DNA of 64,000 nt from Runella slithyformis DSM 19594 (GTDB lineage: Bacteria; Bacteroidota; Bacteroidia; Cytophagales; Spirosomataceae), in assembly GCF_000218895.1 (NCBI RefSeq), contig NC_015703.1, positions 1,363,501 through 1,427,500 on the forward strand, in the 5' to 3' direction. The translations under genes and the position numbers were made by a program. Positions within the stretch are counted from its first letter, which is position 1, and each line of letters opens with the position of its first letter. Below the pieces are notes generated by a model that did not search any database, had not been told where the DNA came from, and was given only the letters and a program-made list of their open reading frames with translations. Of the stretch, positions 20,172 through 28,798 are shown one piece after another.

Positions 20172-20315
20172 CCTTCAAAAATCAAGTTACGAATATCGTA
20201 AAACATTTACTCTTTCAAGAAACCGCCTTCCACTCCTCCTGAAAATCAACACGTTAAAACTTTGGCACGAAGTTTGATAGTTCCTTTCCATATCAACCTT
20301 AATCTCCGAGTTGTT

Positions 20316-21047
20316 ATGAAAAAAGTATATACCCTTGTCATTGGATTGCTTGTATCAGGTATAAGCTTTGCCCAGCAAAGTTTTATTTTATCGCACATTG
20401 ACCACCGAGGCTTTGTGAATTTATCGGGCGGCGTAAGCATTCCTGTTAAATCCCTGATGAAAGGTGATCCCACCGCCCCTTCTGACATCAGCGCATTGCG
20501 CGGTACTTCCATGCAGGTATCCGGAGGGTATCGTCTTACGCGGCGAATAGGCGTGATGGGGTCTTTTACCAACTGCCTAAACGGCACAAGTACTCAACAA
20601 CTCGTCACAAATATACAAAAAAGCCACCCCGGCGGAAGCTGGACCTCTTCGAGCGGGTCCTGGAGCTGCTCGCATTTTGTAGCAGGCCCCTACATAACCT
20701 TTAAGGCAGGCATTTGGATGTTTGATGCCCGTGTAACGGGCGGTTATTCATGGATTCAGCGGCCTTTCACCGAGCTGGAAGGAAATTTCTATGACGTGCC
20801 GCTGACCATCAAAACCACCCAAAGCCGCAATGGCTCATTGACTGTAGGAAGCGGCGCAAGCGTCCGTTGTAAAATCACGCGGAATTTTGCTCTTGCACTC
20901 CATGCCGATTACGTAAGTACCAAAACCTCTTTCAATGATCTTACCAGCACCCTGACGATCGGAAAAGACAAAGGCAACGAAAAAATCCGTGAAGTACACC
21001 CCATCGGCCTGTTAAGCCTTGGCGGCGGATTAAGCCTGTTATTTTGA
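20316..21047 (+). CDS. Outer-membrane beta-barrel protein
   Basis: The start at 20316 gives a clear signal peptide (MKKVYTLVIGLLVSGISFAQ); an upstream ATG would mask it. The 243-residue product has alternating hydrophobic strands (e.g. GYRLTRRIGVMGSF, ARVTGGYSWI, GASVRCKITRNFALALHADY) and a C-terminal strand ending in Phe (LSLGGGLSLLF), as in OmpA-like or porin-family small barrels of Bacteroidota. Function unknown; it is followed by a bidirectional terminator. Confidence 0.75.
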   Translation: MKKVYTLVIGLLVSGISFAQQSFILSHIDHRGFVNLSGGVSIPVKSLMKGDPTAPSDISALRGTSMQVSGGYRLTRRIGVMGSFTNCLNGTSTQQLVTNIQKSHPGGSWTSSSGSWSCSHFVAGPYITFKAGIWMFDARVTGGYSWIQRPFTELEGNFYDVPLTIKTTQSRNGSLTVGSGASVRCKITRNFALALHADYVSTKTSFNDLTSTLTIGKDKGNEKIREVHPIGLLSLGGGLSLLF

Positions 21048-21072
21048 AACTAACCGGCTGACGATATACCAC

Positions 21073-21116
21073 AACAGGCGGGCCGCTGAAGCAAAATCTT
21101 CAGCGGCCCGCCTGTT
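21073..21116. terminator. Bidirectional terminator, 19-bp stem
   Basis: AACAGGCGGGCCGCTGAAG (21073-21091) pairs perfectly with 21098-21116 around a CAAAAT loop, followed by T-rich sequence. It lies between two convergent genes. Confidence 0.85.
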
Positions 21117-21130
21117 TGTAAAAAACGCTC

Positions 21131-23182
21131 TCAACGACTGATGGTGCATTTGACAAACGAACTCGGCTGCCAACCTTTTTTCCAGCCGGGCGGCGAAATT
21201 AACCTGCGCCCCGTCTTTAAGAGTCCTTCTGAGCCCGACTGTACCGGCAAGTAGCGCAGCGTCAAATCACTTACTGAGGCATCCTTCAGTTTCATCTCAA
21301 CATTGGTCCAGTTGAATTCTACAAAATTCAGAAATTGCTGCACGGAGCTGCGCAGCCTCGGATCTTCGTCATAACGAAAAGCCGTCACGTACACCGAGGC
21401 GCCGTTGGGTGCCTCCACCGTGGTATTGGTTTGCAGGAAATTATTTCCCGAGAAGTTTTTGAATTCGTAGCGCTCTCCCGTGGCGACCCTGTTGGCATCG
21501 GCAACATTTGCCTGCTGAATGTGCCAATTAAACTTCCAGAGAATGTTTGTCGCCTTACACGATTCTACGATGAATCCATTGTAGAGCGGCGCGGCGTTCT
21601 TAAACTTATTCTCCCGGCTTTCAAACGTCACCTGCGTGCCGGCCTCCTGCGTAATGGATCCGATTTTACAGTTGCCCATGGCAAAGGTTACGCCGGAGCC
21701 TTTTGCCAAGTGCAGTTTGTCGATGGTCAGGTCCGAACCCAGCGGTTGCACATAATTTTTCTTGGCAGGAATCCGACACACAAAGGTACCGATACGATGC
21801 CGCCCATCGGGCACATCGGGGTAGTTGAAATAATATCCGTCGCCGTACAGTTTCAGCCGAACATCGGTTTCTATTTCGTCAAATACCGCACCCGTCATGG
21901 CTTTATTGAGCCATAACACCGTCATTTCGTTCATGACAGCCTCACTCATAAACACCGAATTGGTATTTTTGACCAATATCTTTTTTATGTGAAAGCTGCT
22001 TTTGGGGCTGCGATACGAGGTCCAGGTATGCTTGGACCCCACCCACGAAAGGTTCTTTTTGATCATGGTTGGGTACGCCGCTGCCTCAGATACACCGGGC
22101 TTTCGCAGGGCATCTTCCATGACGTAGTTGTCAATGCGCACATTGTTTACGGCCTGAGTGTACAAAATAATGGCGCAGGGGTACTTGGCATAGAGGTGTT
22201 TTACGTACAGACTGTCCTTGCGCCTGTGCACGGCGGGGTCTACCTGATTTTCAAAGGTGAACGTATAAAAAGGCTTTTCAATGGGCGCATCTCCCCACAC
22301 TTCTTTGTCCTGCTGCGCATACAGCGAATCAATGATCACGGCCCGGTGGGCCCCGCGCACGTTGACGCCCCACACCGCAAAATCATCTTTTTGTAAGTTC
22401 AGACAGTTAAATCCGTTGATTTCGCGAAACGCCTTGACGCGTATTCGGTCATAGCCGGTGCCGCGTTCCTGGTCATGGGTAAAGATATTGATGGCACACA
22501 TCGGCATGTTTCTGAACGTAAGTGAGCCTATGTTCAGACGCGACTTGGGAGCATTGGCGGGAGCCATGATCTGAAGGAATGCTTCGCCGCCTTCGTTCAG
22601 CGGATTGGCGATATTGAGATTGTCCGTATTGCCGTCGAGCGTCAATGAGCCCGCCAACGTCAGCTCCGGAATGTTTTCAAAATGAAGTACTTTGATGCGC
22701 GTAAGGCCTTTTTGAGCCAGTAATATCGTATTTTGGAAGTGAAAATGTACCCGTTTAGGATTGACCAACTGTTTGGGAGATAAGGTAATGGGTGCAAGTG
22801 TATAGGTCTTTGCCGAAAAATTGACCCGGTCGCACACCGACAGCGCCTGTACTAACGCTTCATTGACAGGCTCCGAAGTCCCAATGATAAACCAATCAAT
22901 ATTAACACCCTCTGCGTAGTCAAAGACACGTTTGTACCGACCTTTAATGGCGCGATTGCTGCTCTCGAGTACTGTGCCGCCGTTGGCAGCCGACTCGCTG
23001 TCGGCCGCGTCGTATTTCCAATCGCCCTGCTTGCCGGTATCGGTGACGCGATAGGTTTTTTGGGTCGATGGATTTTTTAGGGTCATTAAACCGCGCAGGG
23101 TGATGGATTCTACCTGCGCCTGCGCTGAATACACAAGCGCGATCAGGAAAAGAAAAAAAACAGACAACGACGATTTATGCAT
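21131..23182 (-). CDS. Secreted right-handed beta-helix protein, unknown substrate
   Basis: 683 residues with an N-terminal signal peptide (FFLFLIALVYSAQA). The body has repetitive short-strand pattern with N- and V-rich ladders such as LHFENIPELTLAGSLTLDGNTDNL and RVHFHFQNTI, characteristic of pectate-lyase-like or carbohydrate-binding beta-helices. No certain catalytic triad was seen. It is separated from the fructan regulator by a 280-bp divergent region, so it could be co-regulated with it, but this is not proved. Confidence 0.7.
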   Translation of the reverse strand: MHKSSLSVFFLFLIALVYSAQAQVESITLRGLMTLKNPSTQKTYRVTDTGKQGDWKYDAADSESAANGGTVLESSNRAIKGRYKRVFDYAEGVNIDWFIIGTSEPVNEALVQALSVCDRVNFSAKTYTLAPITLSPKQLVNPKRVHFHFQNTILLAQKGLTRIKVLHFENIPELTLAGSLTLDGNTDNLNIANPLNEGGEAFLQIMAPANAPKSRLNIGSLTFRNMPMCAINIFTHDQERGTGYDRIRVKAFREINGFNCLNLQKDDFAVWGVNVRGAHRAVIIDSLYAQQDKEVWGDAPIEKPFYTFTFENQVDPAVHRRKDSLYVKHLYAKYPCAIILYTQAVNNVRIDNYVMEDALRKPGVSEAAAYPTMIKKNLSWVGSKHTWTSYRSPKSSFHIKKILVKNTNSVFMSEAVMNEMTVLWLNKAMTGAVFDEIETDVRLKLYGDGYYFNYPDVPDGRHRIGTFVCRIPAKKNYVQPLGSDLTIDKLHLAKGSGVTFAMGNCKIGSITQEAGTQVTFESRENKFKNAAPLYNGFIVESCKATNILWKFNWHIQQANVADANRVATGERYEFKNFSGNNFLQTNTTVEAPNGASVYVTAFRYDEDPRLRSSVQQFLNFVEFNWTNVEMKLKDASVSDLTLRYLPVQSGSEGLLKTGRRLISPPGWKKGWQPSSFVKCTISR

Positions 23183-23410
23183 GGGTCATACCGATGATTC
23201 TGTTTATTAACTCTGAATCACTCCCTAATCGTTTATTTTATTCCGAAAACCTTGTTGCAAAAAGAGAAAAGAGCGTTGCCGAGGGATATACCCCCTGGCG
23301 AATAAACTGATTGTACAATGTATTTCAGTTGTTCGAAGGCTAGTAATAGAATGATTGAGAGGCAATAAGCCCCTCCGATACTGCCAATTTTTTCTTTGTA
23401 TAATACCGGA

Positions 23411-23443
23411 TTGAGACACTCTTATCAATTTTAGGTAGTTTCG
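23411..23443 (+). promoter_or_regulatory. Candidate promoter of the hybrid sensor gene
   Basis: TTG at 23411 and TAGTTTCG at 23436 (22-bp gap) approximate the Bacteroidota -33/-7 pattern (TTG / TAnnTTTG) 20 bp before the start codon. A weak match. Confidence 0.35.
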
Positions 23444-23462
23444 CATTCAATACTCAAAATCA

Positions 23463-26183
23463 ATGCGACTACGGATATTACTTCTTTTACTCTGGATGGG
23501 CTTGAGCTGTCAAACCCCTGCCGAAAAGAAAACTTACAGTATTGGTTTCTCGCAATGCACGGGGGGCGATGAATGGCGGCGCGTTATGCTCAACGACATC
23601 AACCGGGAGTTAACGCTTTACCCTGACTTCCGATTGATCTACAAAGATGCCGCCAACAGCACAGCCACTCAACTGGCCCAAATAAAGGAATTGGTACAGC
23701 AGGATATTGACTTGCTTATTATTTCCCCCAACGAAACCTCGCCCGTTTTAACGGCGGCGATTGACGAAGTTTTTCAAAAAGGCATTCCGGTAATATTGCT
23801 CGACCGCAAAATCACCTCCGAGTCATACAATTCCTTTATCGGGGCCGATAACCTTGAAATCGGCCGTATGGTGGGGGAAGCGCTCCCCACACTCCTTAAA
23901 AAGGGCGGCAAAATAGTGGAGGTATGGGGGCTTGCGAGTTCGTCGCCCGCGCAGGAACGCCACAAAGGTCTGATAGAAGGAATTTCCAAAAAACCCGCTG
24001 TTCAGATTATCGGCCAATTGTATGGACAATGGGAACAGGATACCGCCAGAAAGGTAGCATTGGCAAATCTTGACATCCTTCGTGAAGCTGATTTAGTTTT
24101 TGCGCACAATGACGTCATGGCACTGAGTGTACAACAGGTATGTAAAGAAGCCGGTATTAGGCCACTGCCACTTTTTGTGGGTATAGACGGACTGCCCGGG
24201 CCTAAAAGCGGTTTACAAAAAATCATGGAAGGCACCCTGACGGCCACCTTTTTATACCCAACGGGCGGAGAAGAAGCTATCGAAACAGCGGCCCGAATTT
24301 TAGCGGGCAAGGCCGCAAAACGCGAATACGTACTGAACTCTATTCGGATCGACCGCAGCAATATTAAAGCCATTAAAACGCAAAGCGACAAGCTGCTGCT
24401 CCAACAACAGGATATTGAAAGTCTTAATCAGCGAATCGGCCAGCTGAACGACACCTACGCCAGTCAAAAAAATGCGTTGTATGTGATCATCACCTGCCTC
24501 GTGCTGGCTGTATTTCTGGGTATTTGGGCACTGTATTTGGTGAGAGCCAAGCAGTTGTCTAACCGAAAACTGGAGCTCCAGAATCGACAGATCAATGAGC
24601 AAAAAGATAAAATTGAGGAAGTTTCCAACAAAGCCCGTCAGGCAACGGAAGAAAAACTTCGCTTTTACTCCTACATATCTCACGAGTTCCGTACACCGCT
24701 AAGCCTGATTCTTACGCCCGTCGAAGACCTGCTCAACCAAAAAGCCATTTCACAAAAAGACCTGAAATCGGGGTTATTATATATTCAAAAAAACGCCCAC
24801 CGATTGCTGCGCCTTGTAGACCAAATGCTCGACTTGCGCAAAACCGACGCCGGCCAACAACTCCTTCAGGCCTCAGAACAGGATGTTGTTCAGTTTCTGC
24901 GGGAAATTGTGACGGATTTTCAACAGAAAGCCCATAAATCAAAAATTGATTTACAATTTATCACTTCTGCCACTTTCCTCCCGCTTTGGTTTGACGCCGA
25001 AAAACTCGACAAAGTGCTGTTCAATCTGCTTTCCAATGCGTTCAAATACACGCCCAAAGGCGGTTTTATTCACGTCATATTGCAGGAAACGGCAGAAAAC
25101 GTGCAGATCATTATCAAAGACAACGGCGAGGGAATGTCAGACACCGAAAAGGAACGCGCTTTTGATCTGTATTTCAGCGGACAAAAAAAGTACAGTCTCG
25201 GCACCGGGCTGGGCTTGGCTTTATCGAGGGAGTTTGTGCATTTACACCACGGTGAAATTGAGGTCACTTCCACTAAAAATGAAGGAACAACGTTCGACAT
25301 TTCGTTACCCAAAGGAGACGCTCATTTGATGCCTGATGAAAAGGCGCTTTTGGACAAAACGGAACGCCCGACTCCTACCTTTTGGGAAGAGACCGAGGTA
25401 GTGCTTCCTACGCCTGCAGCAGAAATTGCCGACGCAGCCACCTCCGTTGTATTGATTGAAGACAACACCGATTTGAGTCATTATATTTTGGATAAGCTGG
25501 CAAAGATTGTTTCAATACAATCATTCACCACCGCTGAGCGCGGATGGGAAGGGATTCTATCCATGATTCCGGACCTGATCATTTGTGATGTAATGCTCCC
25601 GGGCATGGATGGCTTTGAACTGACCCAACGTGTCAAAGAAGATTTCCGAACGTCGCATATTCCCGTGTTGCTGCTTACCGCCAAGAGCCAAATTGACGCA
25701 AAGATCGAGGGCTCAAGAGCGGGAGCCGACGTGTATTTGACCAAGCCCTTCAACACTACGCACCTGACCGAAACCATCAAAACAATGTTGAATAACCGCG
25801 CCAAAATTCAGCGGCGATTTAGCTCGGAATACGTATTTACCAACGAAAACAAAATCGAAAAACGCTTTCTCAACGAACTGACAGCGCGCATTGAAACGCA
25901 TATTGCCGATTCGGAATTCAGTGTAGAAAAATTAAGTACCGACATGGGCATGTCGCGGGTGCAATTGTACCGCAAGGTACACGCACTACTGCAAATGAAC
26001 GTCAACGATTACATTACTGAAATCAGAATCAACAAAGCCAAAGCCCTCCTGCGCGATACCAACAAAAGCATTGCCGACGTAGCTTACGAAACAGGCTTCA
26101 ACTCCGCTGCTTATTTCACCACGCTCTTCCGCCAAAAACAACAGCAAACGCCTTCTGAATTTAGAAAGAGCGTTGGGGTTTGA
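23463..26183 (+). CDS. Hybrid two-component sensor/regulator (HTCS) with sugar-binding periplasmic domain
   Basis: 906 residues carry a complete signalling chain in one protein: a lipoprotein-like signal (residues 1-18), a LacI/peripla_BP-type sugar-binding domain (about 25-325), one membrane helix (about 341-360), HisKA with SHEFRTPL (His407), HATPase motifs (NLLSNAFKYT, GTGLGLALS), a receiver with Asp709 in DVMLPGMDGF, and a C-terminal AraC-type HTH. Homologues such as B. thetaiotaomicron BT1754 bind fructose and switch on fructan genes. Here the gene precedes an MFS/fructokinase/SusCD/GH32 set, so fructose sensing is the natural inference. Confidence 0.9.
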   Translation: MRLRILLLLLWMGLSCQTPAEKKTYSIGFSQCTGGDEWRRVMLNDINRELTLYPDFRLIYKDAANSTATQLAQIKELVQQDIDLLIISPNETSPVLTAAIDEVFQKGIPVILLDRKITSESYNSFIGADNLEIGRMVGEALPTLLKKGGKIVEVWGLASSSPAQERHKGLIEGISKKPAVQIIGQLYGQWEQDTARKVALANLDILREADLVFAHNDVMALSVQQVCKEAGIRPLPLFVGIDGLPGPKSGLQKIMEGTLTATFLYPTGGEEAIETAARILAGKAAKREYVLNSIRIDRSNIKAIKTQSDKLLLQQQDIESLNQRIGQLNDTYASQKNALYVIITCLVLAVFLGIWALYLVRAKQLSNRKLELQNRQINEQKDKIEEVSNKARQATEEKLRFYSYISHEFRTPLSLILTPVEDLLNQKAISQKDLKSGLLYIQKNAHRLLRLVDQMLDLRKTDAGQQLLQASEQDVVQFLREIVTDFQQKAHKSKIDLQFITSATFLPLWFDAEKLDKVLFNLLSNAFKYTPKGGFIHVILQETAENVQIIIKDNGEGMSDTEKERAFDLYFSGQKKYSLGTGLGLALSREFVHLHHGEIEVTSTKNEGTTFDISLPKGDAHLMPDEKALLDKTERPTPTFWEETEVVLPTPAAEIADAATSVVLIEDNTDLSHYILDKLAKIVSIQSFTTAERGWEGILSMIPDLIICDVMLPGMDGFELTQRVKEDFRTSHIPVLLLTAKSQIDAKIEGSRAGADVYLTKPFNTTHLTETIKTMLNNRAKIQRRFSSEYVFTNENKIEKRFLNELTARIETHIADSEFSVEKLSTDMGMSRVQLYRKVHALLQMNVNDYITEIRINKAKALLRDTNKSIADVAYETGFNSAAYFTTLFRQKQQQTPSEFRKSVGV

Positions 26184-26552
26184 GAACCCCGAGCGTCGGT
26201 TATGAGTAACCGACGCCATGGTCGTGACAATCTCCTCTTACCAAGTCCTTTCAGGCCGATGCCGGTATTTTTTCACCAACAACCTCCCTTTACCACGTCC
26301 TTTAGGGCGTGGAGGCAACAAATACGGCTCCACTTAAGGGCTTCAGCCCTGATATTTTCCTTCGAAGTCATGTACGATTTTTGAAAGCAGGCGTAACATT
26401 TTTGAAAGAAATTTACCATTCAATATTTATAATACACTGAAAAACAGCATTTTAACTATTGTACGAAATTTATAAGTATTTGAAAGAATACCGCTATTCC
26501 ATGCGCTGAGCAGCGACTACTTTTGACTCATTCTTTTAAATCTCTCACACGA
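26184..26552. promoter_or_regulatory. Non-coding region before the fructan operon, with REP-like palindromes
   Basis: Contains CCACGTCCTTTAGGGCGTGG at 26293-26312, a near copy of the element at 5210, and AGGGCTTCAGCCCT at 26337-26350. The following AT-rich 170 bp presumably holds the operon promoter and HTCS site, but I cannot point to a convincing box. Short open frames here look spurious. Confidence 0.5.
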
Positions 26553-27878
26553 ATGAGCCGTCAGCACAGCATCTTCTTTTGGTCCATCACTGCCGCTTTG
26601 GGTGGCTTTCTTTTCGGGTTTGATACGGCCGTCATTTCGGGCGTGGAGCAAACCCTCCAACAGCTTTGGTCGCTTACGCCTTTTCAACACGGCCTGACCG
26701 TTTCCATCGCTTTGATTGGAACCGTTGTTGGGTCATTTTTTGGCGGCATCCCCGCCGACCGCCTTGGTCGCAAAAAGACGTTGTTCTGGATTGCGGTATC
26801 TTATCTGCTTTCGGCCTTGGGCACGGCCTTAGCCCACGATTGGACTTTGTTTTTGGTGTTCCGTTTCTTGGGCGGTTTGGGCGTGGGGGCTTCGTCGGTG
26901 GCGGCCCCAATGTACATCACCGAAATCTCACCGGCCCGTTCACGCGGTAAGATGGTGGCACTGTTTCAATTCAATGTCGTATTCGGAATTCTGACCGCCT
27001 ACATTTCCAATTATTTTCTGCAAGACATTCCACAGGAAGCATGGCGCTGGATGTTGGGCGTGCAGGCCTTTCCGGCGCTGTTGTTTATCATCACGGTGCT
27101 CAACATTCCCGAAAGTCCGCGTTGGCTCGTGTTGAAAAAAGGCCGAACTGCCGAGGCTTTGTCTATTCTCCAGATCATTGACCCCGAAACCGCCCAACAA
27201 ACGCTTGAGCGCATTTCCGACAGCCAAGCAGATACCGCCCAACGCAAACCGCAGCTCTTTTCGGACCAATACAAAACACCCGTCATGCTGGCGGTGCTGT
27301 TTGCTCTTTTCAACCAACTTTCGGGCATCAATGCCATCATCTATTATGCACCGCGCATTTTTGAAATGACCGGTTTGGGCAAAGATTCAGCCTTACTTTC
27401 TTCGGCCGGTATTGGGTTGACCAACCTTATTTTTACGTTGTTGGCCCTGAATGTCATTGATCGTTTCGGTCGCCGCAAGCTAATGTTGATTGGCTCCGTA
27501 GGATTGATTGTGACGCTGGGCTTGGTAGCTCGCGCCTTTTATCTGGAAAATTTCGGCATGACCGTTCCCGTGTTGCTGTTTGTCTATATCGCCTTCTTTG
27601 CTTTTTCTCAGGGAGCGGTGATCTGGGTATTTATTTCGGAAATTTTTCCCAACGAAGTACGCGCCAACGGCCAGGCACTGGGAAGTTTTACGCACTGGAT
27701 CATGGCCGCCATTGTGGCTTTCAGCTTCCCCTCCATTGCCGCCTATTTAGGTGGCGGCAATACGTTCCTGTTCTTTTCAGGAATGATGCTTCTCCAACTG
27801 CTTTTCGTCTGGAAAATCATGCCCGAAACCAAAGGCTCTTCCCTCGAAAAGATCGAGCCTACCGTTTTTGCTCACTAA
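26553..27878 (+). CDS. MFS sugar porter, probable fructose/hexose transporter
   Basis: I choose the ATG at 26553 (441 residues) over an upstream TTG, because MFS sugar porters begin just before the motif FLFGFDTAVISG seen at residues 18-29. Twelve membrane helices are expected. Family motifs present: DRLGRKK after helix 2, PESPRW before the central loop, NQLSGINAIIYYAPRIF in helix 7, DRFGRRKLMLIG and MPETKG at the C-terminus. It precedes fructokinase by 21 bp, so inward transport of fructose released from fructan is likely. Confidence 0.88.
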   Translation: MSRQHSIFFWSITAALGGFLFGFDTAVISGVEQTLQQLWSLTPFQHGLTVSIALIGTVVGSFFGGIPADRLGRKKTLFWIAVSYLLSALGTALAHDWTLFLVFRFLGGLGVGASSVAAPMYITEISPARSRGKMVALFQFNVVFGILTAYISNYFLQDIPQEAWRWMLGVQAFPALLFIITVLNIPESPRWLVLKKGRTAEALSILQIIDPETAQQTLERISDSQADTAQRKPQLFSDQYKTPVMLAVLFALFNQLSGINAIIYYAPRIFEMTGLGKDSALLSSAGIGLTNLIFTLLALNVIDRFGRRKLMLIGSVGLIVTLGLVARAFYLENFGMTVPVLLFVYIAFFAFSQGAVIWVFISEIFPNEVRANGQALGSFTHWIMAAIVAFSFPSIAAYLGGGNTFLFFSGMMLLQLLFVWKIMPETKGSSLEKIEPTVFAH

Positions 27879-27899
27879 GACTTTAACCTCTCCACCGAT

Positions 27900-28793
27900 A
27901 TGAAAACCAATATCATTTGTTTTGGTGAAATGCTGTGGGACGTACTGCCAACGGGCAAACAGCCGGGCGGTGCCCCGATGAACGTAGCCGTTCACCTCAA
28001 AAATTTAGGCCACAACCCGCAGATGATCAGCCGCATCGGGCACGATGAATTAGGAAAGGAACTCCTGGACTTCATCAAAGAAAAAGGGCTGAGCACCGAC
28101 TTGATTCAACAGGGTGAAACCCACCTGACGGGCGTTGTCAAAGCCAACGTCAGCGACAGAAACGAGGTCACTTATAAAATCGTACAGCCCGTAGCCTGGG
28201 ATTACATTCAATGTAATGAAGCGCTTGAAACGGCCGTTGCCAACGCCGATGTGTTTGTGTACGGCAGCTTGGCAGCCCGCAGTACCGCTTCGGCCGACAC
28301 CCTTTTTCGATTGCTCAACAAAGCACGTTTCAAGGTTTTTGACGTCAATCTGCGCGCTCCGCATTATGAACGGTCTTTAATCGAGCATCTTCTTCATGAA
28401 GCAGATATGGTCAAGATGAACGCGCAGGAGTTAGCGTTGCTTGCGGGTTGGTTTTGCCCGAACATCGACGAAGAAACCGCCATCATCGCTTTAGCTGAAA
28501 CCTTTGATATTCAAACCATTTGCGTTACCAAAGGCGAATACGGAGCCGTATTGTGGACCCAAGATCAATTTTACCGAAGCGCCGGATTTCAGGTGGATAT
28601 CAAGGATACCATCGGCAGCGGAGATTCATTTTTAGCCGCGTTGCTTACGTCCCTGTTGGAAGGTCGCCCGCCCGCCGACAGCCTGCGGTTTGCCTGTGCC
28701 ATGGGCTCGCTGGTTGCTACCTATCGCGGTGCCACTCCCTTTGTTGCTGCCTCCGAAATTCATTCTTTTCTCACCCTCCAAATACAACAATAA
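27900..28793 (+). CDS. PfkB-family fructokinase
   Basis: 297 residues of the ribokinase/PfkB fold: GEMLWDVLPTGKQPGGAPMNVAVHL at the start carries the sugar-binding GGAPxN, and DTIGSGDSFLAALLTSLL near the end carries the catalytic Asp and GSGD anion hole. Reaction: ATP-dependent phosphorylation of D-fructose to fructose-6-phosphate in the cytosol. It lies between the MFS transporter and SusC, the arrangement of the Bacteroides fructan locus. Confidence 0.9.
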   Translation: MKTNIICFGEMLWDVLPTGKQPGGAPMNVAVHLKNLGHNPQMISRIGHDELGKELLDFIKEKGLSTDLIQQGETHLTGVVKANVSDRNEVTYKIVQPVAWDYIQCNEALETAVANADVFVYGSLAARSTASADTLFRLLNKARFKVFDVNLRAPHYERSLIEHLLHEADMVKMNAQELALLAGWFCPNIDEETAIIALAETFDIQTICVTKGEYGAVLWTQDQFYRSAGFQVDIKDTIGSGDSFLAALLTSLLEGRPPADSLRFACAMGSLVATYRGATPFVAASEIHSFLTLQIQQ

Positions 28794-28798
28794 TCTCT

